Of a stretch of 64,000 bases of DNA, positions 33,290 through 46,400 are shown piece after piece. This stretch comes from Sipunculus nudus (taxonomy: Eukaryota; Annelida; Sipuncula; Golfingiida; Sipunculidae). Made by a program: the position numbers and the translations under genes. The DNA lies in contig CM049321.1 of NCBI GenBank assembly GCA_026874595.1, positions 1,982,479 through 2,046,478 of the forward strand, read 5' to 3'. How positions within the stretch are numbered: the first letter of the stretch is position 1; each line of letters starts with the position of its first letter. The notes below the pieces were generated by a model. The model saw only the letters and a program-made list of their open reading frames with translations, was not told the origin of the DNA and made no database searches.

Positions 33290-35732
33290 TCTCCTAAAAA
33301 TATATATATTTAGGTGATAAAATATAGAATTCTTTAATTTCTGTACCTTAAAAATACCTTTATTATGATTCAAGTAATCAGGATCATATACATTAAAAAC
33401 GCCAATGTATTAAAAACGCCAATGCATTGATCCAATATCAATCAGTTTGAGATGTTAGTTACATAATCATAGCATTATCTGCAGCATTATCTGATTACAA
33501 TGCCCCCCGTTATTGGTTGTTGAGGTTCACCACCTGGTTCGTAAATATAGCTGCCAACTTCCTTTGCATTAGCTTATACTCTGATGTAATTAAATACAAG
33601 CACTCTTTCCATTTGGGCTTTCATTTCAAGGCCAAGGTTTTCATACATCATCTACTACACTGTGCGACTGTTTTCGAAGATTATCACTATGGTAATGGCC
33701 TTCTTGCATTCTTATATTAAGATGGGCTTGCTTACATTTGTTACCTAATGATTTTCATTCATCATTTTCAACATCGGGCAATTCCATTTTTTACCATATA
33801 AAGGCATCACCAGATTCCTACAAAAATACATGCCTGTCTGCACTGTATTTTTTCTTATTGATTAACGTCATAATTCAAATGTTGTGACAGCATCGCAGCA
33901 GATGCGGTGTACTTCAAACATATTATACCATTAATTCTAACAGATAATATTAACATTGAACATAACATGAAATAGTATTTCTAACCTCTAGGCGGTGTCT
34001 TATCCAATATGTCTTCTGGGTCCGGTTCCCGACGTTCCTGACCGTTCACAAGATAGAACAGGCCACACAGCAAAAGAGACGACCGGCAATCCATCTGTTG
34101 GATGCAAATTTCAGTTTATGGCAATTGCCCCCCCCCCCCCCACCAGTTGTCGAATGAATATACAATTTGCTAATTTACATATGTAATCAGCAACGGGTCG
34201 AATTATGAATATCGTTGGGTTTATGATGCCTACAATAGTGCATCCATTGGTTATTTATTACAAGAAAGGTGTGTTTTCTTTGGTACCATGTTTAAATTGG
34301 TCTTAACCTCCATTATTTCATTGAATATATAGTAAGCTTATCGTATGAAATGCGTGAATTGTCAAATAATAATTATAATGTTTTTGTCCGAAATAAGCGC
34401 AGCATATACATCCATGAGTATCTGATGTTGAAAACTCATTTTTGCATGAGAATAGTAAAGGAAATATTGTGTTACTTACATAAACTTTGAGCCAGTTTAA
34501 GTAGATATTTATTTTATGCTCTAATATTTCACCGGGAATTAGCGGTGAAATGGTTTAGAGGGTATTAAACACATGATCTGGTAATGTCTTGCTGAAAGAG
34601 ACAAAATATTTTACCCCTTTTAGGTTAAATGATGTTGTTCCCGTTTGCCCTTCGTCATGTTCCTTTATTTTTATTTCGATTCTACTTGGAGCAAATGATA
34701 ATTATATCAATAATCAATAATCATATTAATTCTTGTCAAGTCTTTCGATGTGCATATTAATCATGTAAAGAGTTTGACATTTCCAACAGTCAGAGTGCCA
34801 TATTTTAAGTGATGCATATATATATATTGCACAATGAATACTTTTTATGAATTTGTTACTTTGTTGAAATATGTTAAAAAAGGCACATACGGTTAAAAAT
34901 AAGATGTTGATCAATACAGTTCTACTTATTCTTTTTAGCCTGACTTGTTCTATTCCACTTCAATGCCTTATAATAAATTTTGTACATCCTTAGTTCATTT
35001 GTGGAAACAACTTTCTTTTATTCATATTAAGGCAAAATTGAATTTAATACAAGGTGATACATTCGCAATTTTTTATACATTAATAGTAGAAATATGTACG
35101 TTTTAATCTCATAATACCAATATATTATTATATGGATCGAATGACATGATATGGCAAAGTGATTTAGGCAAATAGTGTAACAACCTAACCAACATGCCAT
35201 GTGCTCTATTTTGCAAAATAGTCAGCATAACATATATATGATGTTTGGATTTTGCAGAAGACACCTTCTAATACATGCATTTATTTTATAATGGTTATAA
35301 AAGTTAAGATGTATCAATGGGAAACGCAGTCCAGTTATTTCTATACTACTGATCTGTTGATATCCTCTACCTATTTACTGGTGTGGTGGAGATATAAGAG
35401 TTGACCAGAGTTTGTCCATTATTTGTTGATCACTACTGAACGGCTGTTAGCTGTTCAATTTGTAAAACTATTTCGACATTTGTTTGAAATGTATGTAAAG
35501 TTCTTGATTTCAAGGGATGTATACTATTCAATAATTGAAAAAATGCCTCCCAGAGCACTTCATCCAAGTCCAGGCATGGTTATTACATATTAAGGTATGA
35601 ACATGATTTTTTTTTGTTAAATGATAAGCCAAAAACAAATCGACACACACCAAGGTGACCCATAGTTTTTAGGCCCAACACTTTATGACATATACTGGAA
35701 AACCTGATATTCGTGGCTTTCTTATATATTTT

Positions 35733-35772
<40 letters not shown>

Positions 35773-37900
35773 TTTATACCACCATTTTGCTTGTGGATTG
35801 TGTCTATTATTCATACTCCAGAGGGGTCAATTACTAACGCCCAGGCCTTTGATCTCTGTGATATAAAGTATATCATTTAGGTTAAGTGAACTTTAAACAT
35901 TGTTTCGCACACAAATGATTATCCAGTATACCAACGACAAAGCAGGCCTTTAAGCGCTCTTATAGCAACCTGTTATGATATAATTTAAGTCAACAGTGGT
36001 ATAGTATAGATCATGAAATTCAGTAGTTACTAGGTGGCTGAGAGGGGTCGCGTCACTTTATATGATAAAAAACCTTTTTGAAAAGCTCACACTTTCAACT
36101 TTGGGTCACTTAAAATGCATTTGTTATAATCTACAAAATACAACTCTGATAGGTGCAGGTAATTCAATAGTTCTATCCGAGTGCATTAATCATTGTCACA
36201 GCAGGATAGCATAAGATAAACTGGTTCATAAGCTAATATTTGTATAGGATAGATATGTATTGAAGAATGGTTCTTACGTGACTAAAATATACCATTTCTT
36301 TTTAAGACAAACGCTTGAAGTGAGGACTATATAGTGGTAATTAGTGGTATAATATAGAAAGGACATGAAAAACAGAAAAAATATGTATTGAAGAATGGTT
36401 ATTTTAAAACTAAAATTTTCCTACTATGACAAAAAAATTTGAACTGTGAACAAAATCGCCTAACTGCTTTATTTTATTTGTTCTTGATATGTGATTCGCC
36501 TAGGTGTCCATGCATTAAAGCTATAATTAAGTACATTAATCATTGTTACAGCAGCAAAAGAAATCAACTCAATGATTGTAAATAAAAATATATGTTATCA
36601 ATCAGCAGTAACATACATACCAACAATAAATTAGACAGGTAATGACTGAACCAAAAATGCCTGGATATTTTAGTCATTTCAAGAATGCAAGAAATCGGCC
36701 GAATTATAGTTATTGTCTTGTGAACGCGATAACTTTTGAAGGGCTGCATATTTTCCTCCAAAATTTTAAACACTTATTGTTCCTACCAAAATCTCAGACG
36801 AGGAAGAAACCGTGTGACCTTGACCTACAAGGTCAAATCTGCTGAAATCTGGAATCATTGTTTTTAGATAATGCATATTTTAACCCTAATGTTTGGGATA
36901 TCCCATGGGGGGAGATATATATCTGTTTTTGCGCTGCAAAAAATAAAGCCATTCTAGTTTATGTTTATGTGCATTAATTAAAATATTTCCCTTTATTGAT
37001 GCACCAAGTTTATTTGTTTATAAAGTACATGTCCTCTTATAGCTTGATATCAATAACCAATGGATGTATTATTTCGCACCAGACACTTCATGATTCGACA
37101 AGCTGCTCAGTGCATAAGCAAATGACTAAATCATATATTAACTGGACAACTGGATTGGAAACAGACAAAACATATAAACTCAATAAAATATATGCTTTCA
37201 AATAAAATCTTTTTTTTTTAATTTTCCGATCACCATCGCTATTCCTATTTGGTATATACATTTTGATATATTCAAATTAGTTGATGTATAATTTGAATAT
37301 ATGAATTAGCTTAAAAAAATAACCAACTATTTAAATTATGATGTTTTCTTAAAAAATAAAAATTCAACAGGATATAAAAAATTATGTTTGCAAAAATCAA
37401 TATGAAATATATATGAAAATTCAACAGGACAACACAACTTTTCAAATTAACTATTAAGTGGTGAAGCTTCCATGATGAATAAATGTATGATATGCCACAT
37501 TTTCGTGGTGACTCCGTTTGGATGGCTGAAAAACAAAGCTATGACGTCTGTCCGTCCCAAAACACAGGTAACTGTATAACTGGGAATTTCTCGAGCCTGC
37601 AGTTTCGCGAATTCTGCTAGCTAGCCTCGAAATTTCGATTTGATCCTACTTTAATCATTTGCACAACAATGATGCGGAGCCGTAATTACATGCATTGCTA
37701 TCTTGGCCGTTCATCAGTTGTCCATGCCGGCTCTCGTTGATGCAATAGTGTTCTTTCCAATTCTAATTTACTAAATATCTGCGAAAACAACTTGATCGCA
37801 AAAGGTCGGTCCATGTCATTTTGCGAAATTTGAGTTTCACAAAAATAACACGTTTTCAAATTGGATGACCTTCTATCTCACACACGTGTTCCCCTACTAG
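33290..37900. other. No recognised gene; weak ~350-bp tandem repeat inside
   Basis: AT-rich, with a (TA)n at 35732-35768 and a poly-C run at 34127-34140. Segments around 35995-36250 and 36343-36600 share AGTGGTATA(G/A)TATAGA, CATTAATCATTGT(C/T)ACAGCAG and related words, suggesting an old tandem duplication with a period near 350. Another shared phrase, TATGTATTGAAGAATGGTT, occurs at 36253 and 36380. Confidence 0.4.
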
Positions 37901-37925
37901 AAGCTGAAGAAAACATTCCCTCGGG

Positions 37926-38121
37926 TCCAGACAAGAAGCTGACAAATGCATAAAGGCCATTTATAATTTGTATATTATCTATACACCATACTTGTATTTT
38001 TTATTGTACTATAACATCGTGGATCCAGACAAGAAGCTGACAAATGCATAAAGGCCATTTATAATTTGTATATTATCTATACACCATACTTGTATTTTTT
38101 ATTGTACTATAACATCGTGGA
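37926..38121. repeat. Perfect 98-bp tandem duplication
   Basis: Two adjacent copies (37926-38023 and 38024-38121), both starting TCCAGACAAGAAGCTGAC and ending ACATCGTGGA, appear identical by eye. Confidence 0.9.
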
Positions 38122-39595
38122 TGTGGGAACAAATTATCTATTAGCACACATCCGTGCACATTAAAGCGAAATTAATACAGGAAGTGTAGGCTTTGTTTAT
38201 TTCACATAATAGACGCAAACGTTTCAATTTGCTTTCATTAAATATCATGGCACACGCAAAATAAAAAACTCACAAATGATATGAGTGAACTGGAAGGGTG
38301 GGGCGTGCGGGGGCGGGGCGGAAAGGAACAGGAGGGTAGCTTTCTTGTAGCTGCCATATTTACGATAAAGCATGTGCTTTCAAGTGTTAATTGATGTTGA
38401 CATCGTATGTTTACGGTCTCAGAACTCTTCATGAGCATTTATAAACATTGATTCCGATTTCTTAATCATTTTCAAACTACTCGTCTGAGACCCCTTGACA
38501 TGTGCACACTCTTAAAACTTAGAATGTGCTCGACATGTTGGTATAAGGTAAGTTTTATGTGTCTGACACTTAATTTTAAAATCAATATTCGATTGTAGAT
38601 TAATTAGAAAAAACAATAAATCCAGCATACCTGTATAAACTACATAACACCATCATATTAAAAATATAGGTATAGGTTAGCACGATTTTTTTTAATATGA
38701 GATGTTCAGCCTCAAAATTATGATTTTATAGGGTATTTAAGCTAAAACTATTGAAACAATTTATTAACCTGCGCGAAGCGAAGGTTAATCTTAACTCGAT
38801 TCTGTGAGTGTGTGTATGTCCGCGCCATTTCGGGAGACGGTGTAACGGATGTTATTGAAATTTACTATATAGGTTGGTACTGTTAAATTTTGGTGTAAAT
38901 CCAGCGTTAATAACCCCAGAATAAGCGTTTTCTGTTTCATAGCACATGTTTTCACTAGGACGTAGTATGTGACGATGCCGCCATCTTTGGCCCTTCAGTG
39001 TAAAAGATACTGACCATTCTATTCAATATTAATAAGAAATATCCCTTTAAAAAAATTATTATCTTTGGGTTTAGGGAGAAAAAGGAAAATATCCCCTTCT
39101 TTTGCCTCGTTTGACTATTAAAAGAAAGAATTAAAGCTGACCGAATAAAGAATCTACCTACCTCTGTTGTATTCTTCTTTTTTTTCACTCTGTGTTCTAT
39201 CGTGTCTTCAGCTCTTGTCATCAAGTCAGAGCCGCACTGTAAGCAACGTGTTATTACTGATATTTATAAGCACTTGCGGAGCGTACACGTCACAGGTACA
39301 AGCCATGTGTAACGAACTCGTTAACATTACAATACATTTTTTCTTACACTTATGTCAAGGAGTATCTTATGTTTGGATTAACCTTGTCACATTAGATTCT
39401 TCAGTCCAGGAACTAGTAGCAATATGAGACTTCCCGAAATTTCCCCTTATTAAACCACATAGTTTTTTAACCTAAAATAAAATCGTCTCTCACGTCCGCC
39501 ATTTTCACGCGCATAGATATACCTTTGTCAATATAATTGCATTTTTTTGACAATTTGGTTGTACCGGTACAAAATAAGATACTAAGTTATCATTG

Positions 39596-39990
39596 CAGGG
39601 GTATTAATAAAGGGGGAGGGGGTTTATATTCCTACTTTTGGGTGGTCAATGTAATCATCCCACCTGAAACTAAGAGGTTCTCTATATTAGAACTGAAATA
39701 TATTAATAATTAAAATTGTAAACTTAATTTCCATTCCTGATTGTTTATAATGAAATATCATATCAATATTTGGCAAAAGCAATTGATGTATATATATATA
39801 TATATATATCGTAGACCAAACCGGCCGAAACACAAACACAAAAATACAACCCAAAAGATAAGCCGTGTTAACAAAACAAATCAATATATTTATAAGAATG
39901 TGTTGGGGGACAAGGCACCTGCGGCCGCCCTATACTATGGCTACGCCCCTGTCATTTATCTAAACATGGTTTAGTATTAATATATACTTG
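39596..39990. mobile_element. CAGNGGCGTCAAT-family MITE with a second element nested in it
   Basis: The left end CAGGGGTATTAATAAAGGGGG and interior words (AATATATTAATAATTA, then GTTTATAATGAAATATC) match the MITE family. At about 39757 the sequence switches to ATTTGGCAAAAGCAATTGATG, (TA)n and finally GGCTACGCCCCTG at 39953, the other MITE-like family. The first element resumes with TCTAAACATGGTTTAG. Its right terminus is not preserved. Confidence 0.6.
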
Positions 39991-40015
39991 AAACATAGTA
40001 ACTTATTGATAATCT

Positions 40016-40345
40016 GTGATTGTTCGGCAATGTTCGGATATGCATCTGCAAAAATTTTGGGATGCTCAGCAGCTGCTGACAAGCCATCTGCAAACATTCA
40101 GCAAACATAGGCATACATTTGCCGAACTATCACGGAGCTTCGCCGAACATCGCCGAATATTCACGGGCATGGTCAGGAGATTAGTCGAAGAACATCGGTA
40201 ACCATAGCCGAGGTATCACAGACTGTTCGCTGGATATTAGTCTTAACTTCGTAGAATAATCACAAGTCAAATTTATAATGGGCCTCCTTCGTTTTTCAAC
40301 ATTTTACAAGCAAGCAGCCTCATCCCATCGCCGAATTTTTATTCG
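40016..40345. repeat. Irregular CGCCGAACAT-type repeat cluster
   Basis: Short words GTTCGG, GCCGAAC and TCGCCGAA recur on both strands, opening with TTGTTCGGCAATGTTCGG and closing with TCGCCGTACATCGC. It could be the end of an unrecognised inverted-repeat element. Confidence 0.3.
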
Positions 40346-40689
40346 CCGTACATCGCAAGAAACCAAAACCCCGTGGGACTAAGACATGACGTGATTTTCA
40401 ACGGCATAAAGCTGGCCTACAATCTTATGATTTCTAGGAGAAAAAGTGCTGTCGGGTCGATTTTTAAAATTGGCTGCGATTTTTTTTTTACAACGGTGGT
40501 ATTTTCTGGTCGATTTTTCTCCGGGTTATGTGAAGACAAAAGAATGATAGTTTACTCCTCCTTCCTTTACTTCTCTCATTATTATTGACGACAATGGCAA
40601 ATCAGGAGACGCAACCAGAAGTGGCATAAATGGTAGGAAAGATCTATTGAGGTACATAGTCAATCGGAAGGTGTGCTGGTATGCGCTAC

Positions 40690-41250
40690 CAAACGAGATT
40701 GATCAGTCTCAAGACTCAAGTAGACTCAAGTAATTCAAACATTTAAGTATAATAAAAAGAGTTTTTGTTCAATCGATGTGATTCCAAGGTGGCTGGCAAA
40801 TACCGGTTTGACAATCTGGGTTTGACCGCGCCTCAGCCGCAAATTCTACTTGAATTAAGCATTTTACGAAACAGTGAGGTCATTGGTAATGAGTGCAGTA
40901 TATCCCCATTTGCATATTTTGAAGGCCTATGGAGGAATGCATTTACTGCACTTAAAGATGGCCCCTATAACATAGAATATTACTCGTATGATAATTGTTT
41001 TTCATTATCTGTCCATTTTAGATATTCATTTTGCACAAAACCCAAGTAGGTAATCTTAATAGATCCTGATCCACATTAAGTAAAAAGGCTTCTCCTGATC
41101 CACATAAAGTAAAAAGGCTTCATCTTTTTATTTTATCTAAATAGAAAGCTAATTATCCTAATAGCATAATTTTCGGAACGTTACTTGTTAAAAAAATAGC
41201 GGAATCATTGAAGAAAAAGGATTTCTGTTGGAAGTGACACAGTGAAACGG
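40690..41250 (+). repeat. Dispersed repeat, copy 1 (second copy at 45070-46080)
   Basis: Shares TTCAATCGATGT, TGGC(T)GGCAAATA, GACCGCGCC-TGAGCCGCAAATTCTA, AACAGTGAGGTCATTGGT and CTTAAAGATGGC-like segments with 45185-45720 in order. A 31-bp piece (about 41065-41125) is duplicated in tandem only here. Confidence 0.65.
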
Positions 41251-41349
41251 TATTAGCACGTATGAAAAACGGCAACAAAATGTTTCAGTTATCATTATTA
41301 TATCATACAATTCTCATTAACAGTTGCACGTACATTTTTGTACTTTTTT

Positions 41350-41776
41350 TAAATTTTTTTTGGTGGAGGTAACCGCCTCCATTTTTAATGCTGACTTATC
41401 AAATTCTTTACCTAAGTATGTACATCTGCAGAGTTTCCGTTTTGGTTTAGGACTCCTTGACAGGGCGGTAGCATTCGCTTCCTATCATTTTTTTAAATTT
41501 TGTATCCTGGTGTCACCCAGGTCCGGTGTCTACCGCACCTGCGGGTCCTGGGTGTGTAATCATCCCCATTGCTGGGTCATAACACCGAGGAACCCCCCAA
41601 AACTCGTATGTGAGTGATACACGGCTGTGGGGCACAGCCTTCCCATTAAGACTGCAGAGCGCTCACCCTGGGTGGGGGGCCGTGAAAAACCTCACCGCTT
41701 CGGCTGAGATTCGAACCCACGATCTCCCGGCTTTGAGTCCTGCGCTCTACCCCTGAGCCACAAAAGCCGGTTACAT
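41350..41776 (-). mobile_element. tRNA-derived SINE with intact pol III promoter boxes
   Basis: On the minus strand the head reads TGGCTCAGGGGTAGAGC (A box, near 41761-41745) and GTGGGTTCGAATCTC (B box, near 41724-41708), with a plausible anticodon-arm region between. The body runs to about 41360, ending in the GGAGGCGGTTACCTCCAC segment. The 4.26-kb copy belongs to the same family. Confidence 0.75.
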
Positions 41777-41921
41777 TTTTGTACTTTTATGGTATGCAAT
41801 ATATCTGATAAAGTCTTCATGGTCATATTCAGTTCATTTATGTAATCATGCACACACTATCACACACACACTCTCTCTTTCTCTCTCTCACACACATACA
41901 CGGTATCTTTCTTAAATAAAC

Positions 41922-41923
<2 letters not shown>

Positions 41924-42001
<78 letters not shown>
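41924..42001. repeat. (TA)n then (GA)n compound microsatellite
   Basis: About 24 TA units pass directly into about 15 GA units. Confidence 0.95.
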
Positions 42002-42007
<6 letters not shown>

Positions 42008-42438
42008 AAAGGGACAGAGCGAGAGGAACAGAGATAGAAAGAAAGAAGGAATAGTTTGCGTATCGTTTATATAGAAATTCAAGACATAAGCTTTCAGTGT
42101 AAACAAGTTTGTTTATGCAGCAATAACTTGGCCAAGTTCCAGTCTTAGAGTGGGTACTGGCAAGGGAAATTCCCACATTAGCGGTAACAACTTATGATTT
42201 GTCATAAAGCAATGTGTTATGGGCCATTAATGTCATATGTACCATGACGAGTACGTGCGTGTACTCAACTGGGAACATCAACATAACTTTTTGCCCATTA
42301 ATTATGAATACAACACTTACTGACTTGTGACGTCATCTTGGTGTCAGTAATCAGTGACCAACTTATCTCAAAGTGTTAAGGATGACTCGCAGGCATGTGG
42401 GTAATCAAAGTTGGAAAAACTCTTTTTTATACACACAC

Positions 42439-42474
<36 letters not shown>

Positions 42475-43002
42475 ATATATCTTTTATTGTCCGTGTTACA
42501 CATTTCACATATATATTTCAATTAAGTATAAGGCTTTAAAAAAATAAGGTGTTAAGTTTCGAGTACAAGTTATTCTAAACCCGGTTTAGATATACAGTAT
42601 TTCATAGTAAACTCAGAAATAGAACCAATGTCTGTAATTCTCATTATTGATATATTTCATTTCCAATATATTAATGTTTTTCTCTGAATATCAAAAGGGG
42701 GGGGGGGTGATTACATTAACCCCCCCCCCCTTTGACGCTCCTGTCAGAAACAATGCACTAAACATAGTCATATCATTGGTCATAATAATGATTTAAGTTT
42801 TTATAGACTGGATGTTTAGATAACAGGATTTCATCTTGTTTGGTATAGAACGAAATTAACAGAGTAAACCTCCCATATACAACAGTGCTGGCTTATGAAG
42901 GGTACTTTTTTTCATTTGTTTTCATTTCATGTCTCTTGATTAATATGTTTGGCATATATTTTCTTTGTGGATTTAATGTACTTTATATGAATTTTTTTGC
43001 AG
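42000..43002 (+). repeat. Dispersed repeat pair, copy 1 (copy 2 at 49070-49770)
   Basis: Shares (GA)n, TATGTACCATGACGAG, AACATCAA-GTAACTTTTTGCC, TTGACGTCATCTTGG-like, ATAACAGGATTT and TTTTCTTTGTGGATTTA-like segments with 49100-49700. The copy here additionally carries a MITE. Confidence 0.7.
42352..42743. mobile_element. hAT-type MITE with a related empty site in the window
   Basis: The element starts CAGTGACCAACTT and ends TTTGACGCTCCTG. Flanks TCAGTAAT (42344-42351) and TCAGAAAC (42744-42751) match at 6 of 8. The paralogous site near 49432-49455 reads CTCGGTAAACCATGTGCTAAA with no insert, which places the element boundaries. It contains (TA)n and poly-G/C. Confidence 0.82.
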
Positions 43003-43492
43003 CAGGGGCGTCAATATAGTGAGATGGGGGGGGGGGGTATATACACCTCCACTTGTAAGAAGAAGGAATGGTCAATATAATCACCCCTGCTATTCAGAGA
43101 ATAATGTTTATAAATGAGAAATTAATTATATTAATAAGTAGAATCATAGACTGGTTTCATTTAATTTTAGTTTATTATGAAATATTAGCTTATTTAGAGT
43201 TAACCTATCCTGAACACATAATACCTTAGATTTTAAAAGCTTATATTTATGGTAATGTACTGGGAATCTATAAAAAATATAAAGAAAATAAAAAAGTATA
43301 CATACGTAAATATTTAAAAAAAGTCCCTTATTTCAATACCCTCCCAAGGGCGTGCAAAGGGGGCTCAACACCGCAAAAAGGGGGGACGCCCCTTCCCCCC
43401 TTCCGCCGAGACAGCGCTAACCCTAACCCCCCCCCCCCCCCATTGGATTCTGGATCAACCATAAATGACATTATTTATATTGAGAAATTATT

Positions 43493-43549
<57 letters not shown>

Positions 43550-43571
43550 GCAACAATAAATTGAGCCCCTG
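43003..43571. mobile_element. CAGNGGCGTCAAT-family MITE enlarged by low-complexity DNA
   Basis: Starts CAGGGGCGTCAAT at 43003, with family words AATTATATTAATAA and GTTTATTATGAAATATT. A candidate right end AATTGAGCCCCTG finishes at 43571. The interior includes poly-C runs and (GA)n at 43505-43545. No matching 8-bp flank was found, so the right end is tentative. Confidence 0.55.
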
Positions 43572-43599
43572 CTACTATGTATCAATTTTGCCTATAAAC

Positions 43600-45060
43600 T
43601 AGGTAATAAAAAATTTCTCACTCTGAGATTGTAGGAAGAAGTCTGTAATTTTGTTTTTGGAAATTCTATTCTTCTTAATCAATACATATATACTGGCTCA
43701 AAAACTAGGCAAGCTCCTTGTGACCAATTGTTTGCCCAGGCTGTTCTTACGCTGTTCTGCATTGTGTTGTGCATGAGAAGTGGCTTAAACTTTTGAACAA
43801 ACGTTTCTGCTCTCCTACTTCGCGTCAGGGGTGAGAGTCACTGACAACTGGTAATATGTCTATTTGATCAAATTATAAAGATGGATTGAAAATCAGTGAT
43901 GTTATTCAGTTTTCTTGAGATGATATGTTGACGTTGATATGTTTTCATAAAAAAATAAATTTGGTTCTTTGTATAATTCTATTCAGGAACACTTAAGAAA
44001 AGCAACTAACCTACATTTTATACCTGATCTGTAAACTTAAAACAGAGTAAAAGAATAAATTGAAAACAAACGGCATGTTTTTCCAGAATGAAAGACTACG
44101 CTTTCCATGGCCCTCCGGACTATGTAAAATGAATGTAAATGAATATTAACTTTGGTTAATTTCTTCCATGCACCGGTCTGTTGTACTAAATATAAGATTT
44201 GCCATTCTGCCATTGTGTACCATCACTCAGGAAATTCTACATTTCGATGCATTCTAATAGGCGTCAAGAACTCCTTGCCCATCTAGGCCCTTTGGACCCT
44301 ACGGGTTAATTAAGACACATATGTATAAACAAGCTAATGCTATTTTAAACAAATGAGAGACTTAAATTTGAGACTTCATCGTCTAGCCGGTTCTTGTGCC
44401 CTATATTAGGCCAGAGTCCCCGTTTGCCCTTCCGATCACATCCGATTAAAACTATAAGCTAACACCAAAAAGAAAAAAAAAAAACAAAGTTTTTTATTAA
44501 AAAGCATTTAACTGGACCCTATGGGAGACAAAGCCCCAGCCGGACCCCCTTGAATTGTCCTGATGCAAGCTGTAAAGTTGCAAGTTAACATAAAAGCCAG
44601 AAGAGATTTTTTTTTTCATTTTCAAATACTTTCTGGTGTTCTTCACATAGGAAACTCCTGATGGGCCCGGGCCCCTCTTGATCACTCACCATTAGAAACT
44701 CTATATTAACGTTTCGTAAAACACGTGACTTAATCATTTTCGAGCTTTTTCTTATGCCTTGTTCGAAATTCCTAGGCTAAAATAAAAATCAAGCGGGACT
44801 TCTACATTTTCAAACATTTCATTGGGCGTTATAGGAAATTCCTGGCCGGTACGGGTGCTTTAATTTAGGCCCCTCAATTTCGTTTAAAACCTCTTTATGC
44901 ATGTTTCTCCAATGACAAACGGGATGCGCATTCTTTCGCCCCATATAGGACTGTCTTGCTCCATGCATACCACGACATGACCTGTGGATAAATTTAACAC
45001 TTGTATTTAATCAAATTAATAAAGAGCACCATCCAATGATAATCAGCGTATTCCAGAAGA
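43600..45060. other. No recognised gene
   Basis: AT-rich, with poly-A and poly-T runs near 44470-44615. No family shared with the rest of the window was noticed. Confidence 0.4.
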
Positions 45061-45069
45061 CTGGTTTTT

Positions 45070-46080
45070 TATTTTATTAGTCGGTCTGAATTTCGAGCAT
45101 GTAGTCGATTGGAATACGCGTTTCAAATCGGTAGATCAGACATAAAGAGACTCAGGTGAGTTAGACATTTGAATATTATGACACGAGTCTTTATTCAATC
45201 GATGTAAAGCCAATGTGGCAGGCAAATATCGGTATGAAATATATAATCATGATACGTCCTATGAATATTGCCTTGGTATGACTTGCCTTATACCCTTAAT
45301 TCCGACACCCGACTTGAAACATCTAAGTTGTAGTCGGCACGCGAAATTGCAGCCCAAAAGAGCGATTTCAAAATTTCAGTGTTTTCAGGATTTGACAAGG
45401 GTGCGAAAATATGACAGGAATGCACTCAGGAAGACAGTCACAATGTAGGGATCTATCTGGGGAGAGAATTTGGTGGTCATTATACCCGTATCTCACATGT
45501 AGAATCCGGAGGAATGCTTTGGAGATGACCGCGCCCTGAGCCGCAAATTCTAGTTTAATTAAGCATTTCACTGAACAGTGAGGTCATTGGTTAAGTCTGG
45601 CTGTATACGTCCACTGCATATTTTCGAGACCTATCAAGGAATGTATCGACTGCACCTAAAGATGGCTCCAATAGCATAACAGCGCTGATGTGGTAAATGT
45701 TTTTCATGATCTGTCCATTTTAGTTATTTATTCAGTACCAAACCCAAGTAATTAATCCTAAAAGGTCTTGTATTGCTGTCACATTAAGATAAAAAAAACC
45801 TTATCTGTCGGGATCTTTGTATTTATTTTTTCTTAATAGAAGGCTCATTACCTTAATAGCGTAAATTCCTTCGGAACGTTGCTTGTTTAAAAAATAGCCG
45901 AATTACTGAAAAAGACGACTGTTGGAGGTGTCGTAGTTATTCGGTGTTGGTGATGAGATACGCTGTTTTATTAATTTATATGGTTACCCTTAAAACAACT
46001 ACGCTATGGCTGCATGTGTGAAAAAAGGCAGCAAATATGTCAGATATCATAATTATAGTTACACGTAACTTTTCGTACTG
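45070..46080 (+). repeat. Dispersed repeat, copy 2 of the 40.69-kb repeat
   Basis: Carries the same ordered segments as 40690-41250, with about 270 extra bases between the AAATATCGGTATG and GACCGCGCCCTG segments. The copy at 40.7 kb therefore looks internally deleted, or this one has an insertion. Confidence 0.6.
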
Positions 46081-46194
46081 TTAGGCCCAGAGAATAAGCT
46101 AACCAAAGTGTGACTCCTGGGATAATTAGTCTTGTTCTGATAGCAGAACGCTTTTAAGAAGGGGTGTGTTACAGGGTGACATAAAAAACGGGCC

Positions 46195-46290
46195 GAACTG
46201 TCTCTCTAGTGAAGCTTGCTTTGCTAGCGAAGCGGTTGGTACGCTGGACTTGTGCGTCACCGTTATGGGTTCGAATCCCGGATCGGCCAA
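46195..46290 (+). mobile_element. tRNA-derived SINE head
   Basis: GCTAGCGAAGCGGTTGGTACGC is A-box-like and ATGGGTTCGAATCCCG is a B box. The acceptor stem does not pair well enough for a functional tRNA call. Confidence 0.55.
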
Positions 46291-46400
46291 GTATTTTCCC
46301 CTTAACAATTCGTAACAAGGTTGTCATGGTCTTATAATAGTTTAATAAAGTATCACACACACCATCAAGCACGCAGACCCATATATACACACCTACCCAC

